From Gemmatimonadota bacterium (lineage in GTDB: Bacteria > Gemmatimonadota > Gemmatimonadetes > Gemmatimonadales > Gemmatimonadaceae): a DNA stretch of 57,104 bases. Shown one piece after another: positions 50,695 to 57,104 of this stretch; positions within the stretch are counted from its first letter, which is position 1, and each line of letters begins with the position of its first letter. The DNA lies in the NCBI GenBank assembly GCA_021324775.1, contig JAJPIM010000038.1, forward strand, positions 1-57,104, read 5' to 3'. The notes under the pieces were generated by a model, which saw nothing but the letters and a program-made list of their open reading frames with translations, ran no database searches and had not been told where the DNA came from. A program made the position numbers and the translations under genes.

Positions 50695-51921
50695 ATGCCT
50701 CATCGGAACGAACACATCGCGCGCCATCGGATCACGCACGGCGTTATGGGCGCTCTGCTGGTACTCGCCTGCCGTCCCACTGGGCCCGCTGACCACTACG
50801 GGTTCATCACGCGCCTCGGCAACGACACCGTCGCCGTCGAGAACGTGACGCGCCAAGGCAACACGGAAACAACCGATGAGGTCGACCGGTTCCCGCTCGT
50901 TCGCGTACGGCACACCGAGATCCAGCTCGGTCCTGACGGCAGCATCCGGCATCTCGTCATGCAGATCTACACGCCGAGCGAGCCACCGGCTCAACGCCAT
51001 CGTCAAGTCGTCGCCGACGTGACGAGGGATTCCGTGTTCCTCTCGAAGACGGATAGCACGGGCACGGTCCGGCGCGCGTTCGCCACCAATGGCGGCGTTA
51101 TCGAGGCCCATCTTCCGCAGATGTACAGCCTCTATGAGCTCTACTTCGACGCGGCACTGAACCGCGCTGAGCTGGCCAAGCGACCGCCAGGCGACACGGA
51201 GCAGATGCGGCAGTTCTACATCGATCGCGAGTTCGACCAGTTCCCGCTGGGCCATGGCGTGGTGCGGCCGCTACCGGGTGGTACGGCGGAGATCTCACAC
51301 GACTGGCTGGCTGGGGTCGGAACCGCAGCCTTTGATTCGGCCGGCCACATGCTGTCGTACTCCGGCGCCAGGACGACGTACAAGGTGGACGTCAGCCGCC
51401 TCGCGACCCCTCCCGACATTCAGGCGGCGGCTGGGCGATTTGAGGCCGCCGAGGCGAAGAGCGGCGTGACAGAGCTGAGCGTGCGGGACACCGTCCGCGC
51501 GAGCATTGGCAAGGCGAGCTTCACTATCGACTACGGCCGGCCGCTCGTACGCGGGCGCGTGCTGGTCGGCAACATTCTTCCGTACGACCATGTGTGGCGG
51601 ACCGGCGCCAACGCGGCGACGCAGTTCACGACGTCGGCGCCCGTGACCGTCGCGGGCATTCGGGTACCGGCAGGGACGTACACGTTGTGGACTGTTCCAC
51701 GCACACACGGCGCCGATTTGATTGTCAACCGGGAGAGCGGCCAGTGGGGCACCGATTACGACGGCTCGCGGGACCTCGGCATGGCGCATATGACGACAGA
51801 CACGCTTGGAACGCCGGCTGAGAAGTTCACCATTTCCATCGACCCGAGCAGCAAGACGCGTGGTGCGCTCACGATGGAATGGGGGCCGTTTCGGTGGATG
51901 GCGCCTATCGAGGTACGGTGA
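50695..51921 (+). CDS. DUF2911 lipoprotein (copy 3)
   Basis: A 408-residue third paralogue. ATG 50695 gives a lipoprotein signal with VLAC (residues 23-26), so the mature protein is lipid-anchored, unlike copies 1 and 2. The N-terminal domain starts YGFITRLGNDTVAVENVT and aligns with the corresponding RLGxDTxxVE region of the other two. The DUF2911 domain has ASFTIDYGRPLVRGRVLVGN, DHVWRTGANAATQF, VPAGTYTLWTVP and SGQWGTDYDGSRDL. It is more divergent than the tandem pair. Function unknown. Confidence 0.9.
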   Translation: MPHRNEHIARHRITHGVMGALLVLACRPTGPADHYGFITRLGNDTVAVENVTRQGNTETTDEVDRFPLVRVRHTEIQLGPDGSIRHLVMQIYTPSEPPAQRHRQVVADVTRDSVFLSKTDSTGTVRRAFATNGGVIEAHLPQMYSLYELYFDAALNRAELAKRPPGDTEQMRQFYIDREFDQFPLGHGVVRPLPGGTAEISHDWLAGVGTAAFDSAGHMLSYSGARTTYKVDVSRLATPPDIQAAAGRFEAAEAKSGVTELSVRDTVRASIGKASFTIDYGRPLVRGRVLVGNILPYDHVWRTGANAATQFTTSAPVTVAGIRVPAGTYTLWTVPRTHGADLIVNRESGQWGTDYDGSRDLGMAHMTTDTLGTPAEKFTISIDPSSKTRGALTMEWGPFRWMAPIEVR

Positions 51922-52148
51922 GGCGCGGCGACTAGACCCGCCAGGAATACGGCGACGCCGCCAGGGCCAGTCCGATCGAAGTATGGATCGACAAGACGGA
52001 GCGACGCACGTGGTTCCGTTCGAAACGACTCGCCGCGCTGATTCAGGCGGGCGGTAGGTCTGGGCGGTTGCAAGCGACTTGCCTTAGCAACCGAAGCACG
52101 GTCAATTAATGGACCGCCCGCTCTTCCGCACCATCCAGGAGGCCGGTC

Positions 52149-52610
52149 ATGGCACCCGTGTCCTTCACGCTCAACGGCAAGCCCGCGACCGTCGACGTCG
52201 CACCCGATACGCCGTTACTCTGGGTCCTTCGCGATACCCTATCTCTGACTGGCACGAAGTTCGGCTGCGGAATCGCCCAGTGCGGCGCGTGCACGGTTCA
52301 TCTGGACGGCGTCGCGACTCGCACCTGCGTCCTGCCAATAAGCGCTGTGGCCGGCAAGACGGTAACCACCATCGAGGGGCTGTCCTCGCATCGCGACCAC
52401 CCCGTACAGCGCGCGTGGATCGAGGGCGACGTCCCGCAGTGCGGGTACTGCCAGTCGGGCCAGATCATGGCGGCCGCGGCGCTCCTCGCCAAGACGCCTC
52501 ATCCGACCGACGCCGACATTGACGCCGCCATGACGAACATCTGTCGCTGCGGGACCTATCAGCGGATCCGCGCCGCAATCCACCGCGCTGCTCAGGGGAG
52601 CGTAACATGA
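52149..52610 (+). CDS. (2Fe-2S) subunit of molybdenum hydroxylase, IorA-like
   Basis: The small electron-transfer subunit (153 residues) of a xanthine-oxidase-family enzyme. It has two [2Fe-2S] clusters: the plant-ferredoxin type in [13 protein letters not shown] plus C60 (C40, C45, C48, C60), and the second in QCGYCQSGQ and NICRCGTY (C98, C101, C132, C134). A perfect AGGAGG (52137-52142) sits six bases before ATG 52149. It overlaps the large-subunit gene by four bases (ATGA). Isoquinoline 1-oxidoreductase and aldehyde dehydrogenases of this shape share the architecture; the substrate is not determined. Confidence 0.94.
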   Translation: MAPVSFTLNGKPATVDVAPDTPLLWVLRDTLSLTGTKFGCGIAQCGACTVHLDGVATRTCVLPISAVAGKTVTTIEGLSSHRDHPVQRAWIEGDVPQCGYCQSGQIMAAAALLAKTPHPTDADIDAAMTNICRCGTYQRIRAAIHRAAQGSVT

Positions 52611-54742
52611 ATCCCCGTCAACCGGTCACCCGCCGTGAGTTCCTCGGCACCGCGAGCGCCCTTGGAGCTGGCCTCGTCATCAGCGTCTACCTTCCAGGCT
52701 GCGGCCGGCCGCGGGAAACCGCGTCGACGGAACCGTTCGCGCCAAATGCCTGGCTCCGGATCACTCCCGATGATCGCGTGCTCGTGATCGTCGATCGCTC
52801 GGAGATGGGCCAGGGCGTCGCGACCGCGCTCCCCATGCTCATCGCCGAAGAGCTCGAAGCGGATTGGTCCAAAGTTCAAATCGAGTTCGCGCCGGCGAAC
52901 AAGGCCTACATCAACCCGCTATTCGGCATGCAGGGGACCGGCGGGAGCACGAGCGTCCGGGCCGCCTGGGAGCCCCTTCGAAAGGCTGGCGCCACGGCTC
53001 GCGACATGTTGGTCTCCGCGGCAGCGCAGACCTGGGGCGTCGACAAGTCCTCTTGCCGAGCCGAACGGGGGGCCGTGGTCCACGGATCGGACCGCCTGAC
53101 GTACGGCCGGCTAGCCGCGAAGGCGGCGACGCTCCCCGTTCCGCAAGATGTCCCGCTCAAGGCGGCGAAGGATTGGACGATCATCGGCACCCCGCAGAAG
53201 CGGCTCGACACACCGGCCAAGGTCGACGGGAGTGCACAGTTCGGGATCGACACTAAGGTGCCAGGGATGGTGGTCGCCGTCGTCGCACGGTGTCCTGTGT
53301 TTGGCGGCAAGATGAAGACGTTCGACGCGACCAAGGCCAAGACGATCGCCGGCGTCCGGCAGGTGGTGGCCATCTCGTCAGGTGTGGCCGTGGTGGCCGA
53401 TGGCTACTGGCCGGCGAAGCAAGGCCGCGCCGCGCTGGCGATCACGTGGGACGAAGGGCCGGCGGCGCACGCATCTGACGCCTCCATCCACCGGCAATTT
53501 GCCGGGCTCGCTGGCGAGCCGGGTGCCCAGACACGGCATGATGGTGATCCCGCGGCTGCGATGGGCAACGCGCACACCCAACTCGCCGCTGACTACGAAG
53601 CGCCGTTCCTCGCCCACGCGACGATGGAGCCAATGAACTGCACGGCCTCCGTGCGGACAGACGGCGTGGACATCTGGGCACCGACCCAGTTTCAGGGGTC
53701 CGCCCAAGCGATGGGTGCGGAGATCGGAGGCGTCACCGCCGACAAGGTTCAGGTGCACACGACGTATCTCGGGGGCGGCTTTGGCCGGCGGGCCGAGGGC
53801 GACTTTGTGCGCGAGGCCCTCGAAACCTCGAAGGCGGTTGGCGCGCCAGTCAAAGTCATCTGGTCGCGCGAGGACGACATCCAACACGATTTTTACCGGC
53901 CCGCGTCGTATCACCGATTTCACGCCGGACTGACCGCCGGCGGCCAGCCAATCGCATGGACCCATCGTCTTGTCGCCCCATCAATCCTCGCGCGCTTCAT
54001 GGGGCCGCAGGCGATCAAGAACGGAGTCGACAGCGAGGCGGTCGAAGGCGCCATCGGGATGCCCTACGCCATCCCCAACGTGCACGTCGACTATCACCTT
54101 GCTGAGACGGGCATACCGGTCGGCTTCTGGCGTTCGGTCAACAACAGTTTCAATGCATTCGCCGTCGAGTGCTTTGTCGACGAGCTGGCCCATGCCGCAC
54201 GAAAAGATCCGTACGAATACCGGCGCGACCTGCTCGCGAAGGCGCCCCGTCACCTTGGTGTCTTGAATCTCGTGGCCGATAAGGCGGGGTGGGGTAAGCC
54301 GTTGCCGGCCGGCCAAGCGCGGGGCATCGCCGTTTGGAAGGCGTTCGAGAGCTACGTCGCGCAGGTCGCCGAAGTCTCGGCGGGCGGCGATGGCGGTGTC
54401 CGGGTCCACCGCGTCGTGTGCGCAGTCGACTGCGGCCCTGTCGTCAATCCATCGATCGTGGAAGCACAGCTCCAGGGCGCGATCGTGTATGGCCTCACGG
54501 CGGCGCTCTGGGGCGAGATTACGATCGCCGATGGGCGCGTCAAGCAGGACAACTTCACAAACTACCAGATGCTGCGACAGGCTCAGATGCCGTTGATCGA
54601 GACCTATATCCTGCCGAGCACTGACTCACAGGGCGGCATCGGCGAGCCTGGCACCCCACCGATCGCGCCAGCCGTGTGCAACGCCCTTTTCGCGCTGACC
54701 GGCAAGCGAATCCGCCGGCTACCGATCGGCAAGCTCACGTAG
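52607..54742 (+). CDS. Molybdopterin-binding large subunit, IorB-like
   Basis: The catalytic subunit (711 residues) of the molybdenum hydroxylase. The N-terminus is a Tat signal ([18 protein letters not shown]) followed by LPGC, which is also a plausible lipobox, so the complex is exported folded and perhaps lipid-anchored. Cofactor-contact segments include [71 protein letters not shown] and [19 protein letters not shown] with the catalytic Glu. The fused architecture with no separate FAD subunit is that of IorB and periplasmic aldehyde oxidases. The terminal electron acceptor is not encoded here. Confidence 0.93.
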   Translation: MNPRQPVTRREFLGTASALGAGLVISVYLPGCGRPRETASTEPFAPNAWLRITPDDRVLVIVDRSEMGQGVATALPMLIAEELEADWSKVQIEFAPANKAYINPLFGMQGTGGSTSVRAAWEPLRKAGATARDMLVSAAAQTWGVDKSSCRAERGAVVHGSDRLTYGRLAAKAATLPVPQDVPLKAAKDWTIIGTPQKRLDTPAKVDGSAQFGIDTKVPGMVVAVVARCPVFGGKMKTFDATKAKTIAGVRQVVAISSGVAVVADGYWPAKQGRAALAITWDEGPAAHASDASIHRQFAGLAGEPGAQTRHDGDPAAAMGNAHTQLAADYEAPFLAHATMEPMNCTASVRTDGVDIWAPTQFQGSAQAMGAEIGGVTADKVQVHTTYLGGGFGRRAEGDFVREALETSKAVGAPVKVIWSREDDIQHDFYRPASYHRFHAGLTAGGQPIAWTHRLVAPSILARFMGPQAIKNGVDSEAVEGAIGMPYAIPNVHVDYHLAETGIPVGFWRSVNNSFNAFAVECFVDELAHAARKDPYEYRRDLLAKAPRHLGVLNLVADKAGWGKPLPAGQARGIAVWKAFESYVAQVAEVSAGGDGGVRVHRVVCAVDCGPVVNPSIVEAQLQGAIVYGLTAALWGEITIADGRVKQDNFTNYQMLRQAQMPLIETYILPSTDSQGGIGEPGTPPIAPAVCNALFALTGKRIRRLPIGKLT

Positions 54743-54746
54743 CACG

Positions 54747-54814
54747 CGCCAGGCCCGGTCGGCCGTCGACCCTTACCGAGCGCGGCGCGATCGAGCCGCG
54801 CGCGGTGCCTGGCG
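54747..54814. terminator. Nested hairpin between convergent iorB-like and crp-like genes
   Basis: CGCCAGGC (54747-54754) pairs perfectly with GCCTGGCG (54807-54814). Inside it, GCGCGGC (54780-54786) pairs perfectly with GCCGCGC (54795-54801). The convergent position favours a bidirectional terminator, though there is no T-run. Confidence 0.5.
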
Positions 54815-54839
54815 AATGTCTCCGCACCGTGTGCAACCG

Positions 54840-55517
54840 TCATTGACGGGCAGAGGCGACGAGAAGCCGGAGGCCTGCAGGGTCAGTGACGCGGAGTCGC
54901 CCGCGACCAGCTGATTCGACAAGCCCAGCCTCTCGCAGTGCTCGCAGCGCACGAACGGTGACCTCGCGGACGGTCCCGAGCTCCGCCGCGAGTGCCGTTT
55001 GCGTCATGCCGAGCGTGATCACATCGCTCGCGCTCTGCTCGGCTTCCGCGAGCACCAAGCCTGCTAGCCGCGTGGTCGCGCTGTCCAACGCCAACCGGTC
55101 AACCCGCTCCACCAAGGTTCGTACGCGTTCCGCGAGCTTCCCGAGCAGCAGCCACGCCACGGCCGGCTCAGTGACAATCGCCGCCTCGATTGTCTCTCGC
55201 GTCAGCAGGAGACAGCGCGTTGGTGCAACCGCGACAACGGTTGCCGGGGCAGGGCCCCCTGTAAACAACGGCACTTCGCCAAGCGTCCCGCCTGGTCCCT
55301 CGGTGTGCAGCACGTGCTGCCGCCCGCGACGTTCTCGAACCACCCGCACGCGACCTTCGACCACGATGGCCAGCGAGTTCACCCGGTCGCCGACGCTCCA
55401 TAGTGCCACTCCGGCTGCGTAACGACGCACGACAGCCTTTGTTGCGAGCACTCGCCGGGCGGCGAGCGAGAGATTTCCGATCAACGGCGCCCGGCTCAGT
55501 GTGTCCAGATCGACCAT
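54840..55517 (-). CDS. Crp/Fnr-family transcriptional regulator
   Basis: A 225-residue regulator. The N-terminal cNMP-type beta-barrel reads [20 protein letters not shown] and [20 protein letters not shown]; no Fnr-like Cys cluster is present. The C-terminal winged helix has [20 protein letters not shown] and [17 protein letters not shown]. The ligand is unknown; the cAMP contact residues of E. coli Crp (the RxS pair) are not obvious. It is divergent from the gene at 55606 with an 88-bp shared region, the most likely target. ATG 55517 fits the family N-terminus; the longer frame upstream is rejected. Confidence 0.88.
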   Translation of the reverse strand: MVDLDTLSRAPLIGNLSLAARRVLATKAVVRRYAAGVALWSVGDRVNSLAIVVEGRVRVVRERRGRQHVLHTEGPGGTLGEVPLFTGGPAPATVVAVAPTRCLLLTRETIEAAIVTEPAVAWLLLGKLAERVRTLVERVDRLALDSATTRLAGLVLAEAEQSASDVITLGMTQTALAAELGTVREVTVRALRALREAGLVESAGRGRLRVTDPAGLRLLVASARQ

Positions 55518-55605
55518 GATTCGGGAAGTGAGATTTTCGTTCCAGCGGGGATCTGCGTTCCGGCCTACTCTGTCCTCCAACCTGAATAGTGGAGGAGGAC
55601 GATCG

Positions 55606-56103
55606 ATGTGCGGTCCCACCAAGATAGGCCAGGGGACGGTGCTAAGAGCGTTCGTTGCGGTGGCGGTGCTCGGCACGCCGGCGCTCGCCCAGCAACCCGC
55701 CGACACAGCATACCGCGCGATGCAGTCGCGCGGGCAACAGGCGATGGGCGTCGAGCAGACGACGTCGAGTCACCGCTTCGCATCACTTCCCGACGGCGGC
55801 CGGATTGTCCTCGTGCGCGATGTCAACGATTCCGCTGGCGTGGCACGCATCCGAGCGCATCTCCGCGACCTGCAGCACGCCTTCGGCGCGGGCGATTTCT
55901 CCATGCCGATGTTCATTCACATGAAGACCGTGCCGGGCGTCTCGGTCATGGCGGCGCGGCACAACCTGATCACGTACACGGAATCGGACCTCCCCAATGG
56001 AGGCGCGCTGCGCATCGCGACCACCGACTCGGTCGCCATCGCCGCCATTCATCAGTTCCTGGCATTTCAGCGGACCGAGCACTACGCTGGCAGCACTCCC
56101 TAG
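55606..56103 (+). CDS. Secreted conserved protein of unknown function
   Basis: A 165-residue exported protein. GGAGGAGG (55591-55598) supports ATG 55606, which gives a signal peptide (GTVLRAFVAVAVLGTPALA, then QQPAD). The mature part has QAMGVEQTTSSHRFASLPDG, HLRDLQHAFGAGDFSMPMF, IHMKTVPGVSVM and FQRTEHYAG, a pattern I have seen in a small family of secreted, heme- or metal-unlinked proteins often mis-annotated as aspartate carbamoyltransferase. No catalytic motif is clear. It is divergent from the Crp-like regulator and probably controlled by it. Confidence 0.82.
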   Translation: MCGPTKIGQGTVLRAFVAVAVLGTPALAQQPADTAYRAMQSRGQQAMGVEQTTSSHRFASLPDGGRIVLVRDVNDSAGVARIRAHLRDLQHAFGAGDFSMPMFIHMKTVPGVSVMAARHNLITYTESDLPNGGALRIATTDSVAIAAIHQFLAFQRTEHYAGSTP

Positions 56104-56111
56104 GGTCGGAC

Positions 56112-56124
56112 GAGACGCCGTCTC
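56112..56124 (+). terminator. Short hairpin after the secreted-protein gene
   Basis: GAGAC (56112-56116) and GTCTC (56120-56124) can pair around a three-base loop eight bases after the stop at 56103. It is a weak stem and no T-run follows. Confidence 0.25.
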
Positions 56125-56283
56125 ACCGCCGCCATCGGAGTACGGCTCTAGTCTGATTTCAGCTCCAATTGCACGCGCGACGGCCGCGGACGCAAGAATT
56201 GTCTAGCTCGCTGCCTTGCTGCTGACGCTCCTTATCCCAGCGACCGTGCAGTTCTGCAGCGTAGTCTCGAGACTTCTCAGAAC

Positions 56284-57104
56284 TTACTGGCCGTTCGTAT
56301 TCCCGGTGGTGGGGCCCGAGAGGACTGGGAGCACGATCGACGACGGGTATTGGGCCCCGTGGTGGATCACGTTGTGCGCCACGAGTGGGTCCTTTTCGTC
56401 GTAGTTGTTGCCGCCGGTGTTCAGGTTCCGCTCGAAGTGCGGAAAGTTGCTGCTCGACACCTCAATGCGAATCCGGTGGCCGGCCGCAAAGGCGTTGCCC
56501 GTGGTCAACGGGCTGAGCTCCACCTTGTAGACCTGGCCGGGCGTCATGAACACCGGGTGGTCCCACCCCTCCCGCCACCGCACGCGTTGGATGGTTTCAT
56601 CCAGGTTGTATGCCTTCCCGTCCGGAGAGACGTCGAGCAGCTTGATCGTCAGGTCGGTGTCCTTGCGGTCCGAGGACAGGTACAGGGTCACCGTGACCGG
56701 GCCCGTGACCTCCACCGCGTGCGTCAGTGGTGGCGTGGTATACACCAGCACATCGGCGCGCATCTCGGTCCCGGACTGATCGTACGCCCCGGCCGGCTCA
56801 ACGGTGTCGAGCACGGACCGCGAGTAGCAGCACCAGGTGCCGCCTCCGAGAGTGCGGACCGGCGTGAGCGGATCGTAGGTGAAGCGATCCGCCGCCGCCT
56901 TGGCCGGCTTCGTCGTCGTCAGGCGGCCATCGCCCATCCGCGTGTTCGCCCCGCCGTCGCTGTCGAGGTAATACGACACAGGACGGGCTTCCTTCGGCGG
57001 CCAACTGTCGTACGTGCGCCACTGGTTCGCGCCCATCATGTACGCGCGCACCCGCGGCTGGCTGAGGACCGAGTTGTCGACGCCCTTCACGAAATGATCG
57101 AACC
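56284..57104 (-). CDS. CocE/NonD-family hydrolase, C-terminal part (partial)
   Basis: The gene runs off the right edge, so only the C-terminal 273 codons are visible and the start is missing. The segment FDHFVKGVDNSVLSQPRVRA at the edge is the family step that joins the alpha/beta-hydrolase core to the beta-jellyroll domain of the X-Pro dipeptidyl-peptidase/cocaine-esterase group. It continues with VTGPVTVTLYLSSDRKDTDL, LTTGNAFAAGHRIRIEVSSS and NFPHFERNLNTGGN. The catalytic Ser lies outside the window. Such secreted enzymes hydrolyse amino acids from peptides or antibiotics; the substrate cannot be told. It is convergent with the gene ending at 56103. Confidence 0.9.
   Translation of the reverse strand, partial: FDHFVKGVDNSVLSQPRVRAYMMGANQWRTYDSWPPKEARPVSYYLDSDGGANTRMGDGRLTTTKPAKAAADRFTYDPLTPVRTLGGGTWCCYSRSVLDTVEPAGAYDQSGTEMRADVLVYTTPPLTHAVEVTGPVTVTLYLSSDRKDTDLTIKLLDVSPDGKAYNLDETIQRVRWREGWDHPVFMTPGQVYKVELSPLTTGNAFAAGHRIRIEVSSSNFPHFERNLNTGGNNYDEKDPLVAHNVIHHGAQYPSSIVLPVLSGPTTGNTNGQ

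Noticed and set aside
1-57104. CRISPR arrays, rRNA genes and complete insertion sequences
   Set aside because: Looked for repeats with regular spacers, rRNA-like sequence and transposase motifs; none were seen.

Overview
The window is a GC-rich segment from a Gram-negative bacterium with an LPS outer membrane, most likely a member of the Gemmatimonadota. This is inferred from gene content: a bamA-skp-lpxD-(lpxC-fabZ fusion)-lpxA lipid A operon, a bacillithiol cysteine-adding enzyme (BshC), several DUF2911 proteins, and a SusC-like TonB receptor. No rRNA or marker comparison was possible. No CRISPR array or rRNA gene was seen; there is one tRNA gene.

Region 1 (1-27,690) is almost entirely + strand, tightly packed and of housekeeping type. 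It starts with the end of BamA, then Skp and the lipid A pathway (LpxD, LpxC-FabZ, LpxA, a GnnA-like oxidoreductase, LpxB, a DUF374 acyltransferase, LpxK). Next come glutamate-type dehydrogenase, RlmH, BshC, MurJ, UvrC, the nickel-cofactor protein LarC, a secreted TPR protein, a DUF512 radical-SAM protein, Der, PlsY, GpsA, a MerR-type regulator, a glycosyltransferase, SurE, Pcm, a proline-rich unknown, acylphosphatase and Apt. Many junctions are ATGA/GTGA overlaps, so translational coupling is likely. GTG and TTG starts are common.

Region 2 (27,800-38,300) is mixed in strand. It holds two adjacent DUF2911 paralogues, a secreted hydrolase-TPR protein, a divergent katA/oxyR pair with a candidate OxyR site, a DinB-like secreted protein and a large TonB-dependent receptor.

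Region 3 (38,500-50,000) looks like a patched-together metal and efflux island. It opens with the truncated N-terminus of a secreted-protein gene. This is followed by a RcnR/CsoR-type sensor whose promoter overlaps its own operator, and a heavy-metal P-type ATPase with an altered CPx motif. A convergent tripartite RND efflux operon follows, then a 79-bp second copy of part of the P-type ATPase gene, two membrane-protein genes, an integrase C-terminal remnant and tRNA-Arg(CCT). Together these suggest repeated integration and recombination at the tRNA.

Region 4 (50,000-57,104) carries two small orphan genes, a third DUF2911 lipoprotein, a two-subunit molybdenum hydroxylase (IorA/IorB-like), a Crp-like regulator divergent from a secreted unknown, and the 3' part of a CocE/NonD-type hydrolase.

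A recurrent signal is promoters placed 7-8 bp in front of a start codon that has no Shine-Dalgarno sequence (uvrC, the metal sensor, katA). These point to leaderless transcripts alongside well-formed GGAGG-led genes.
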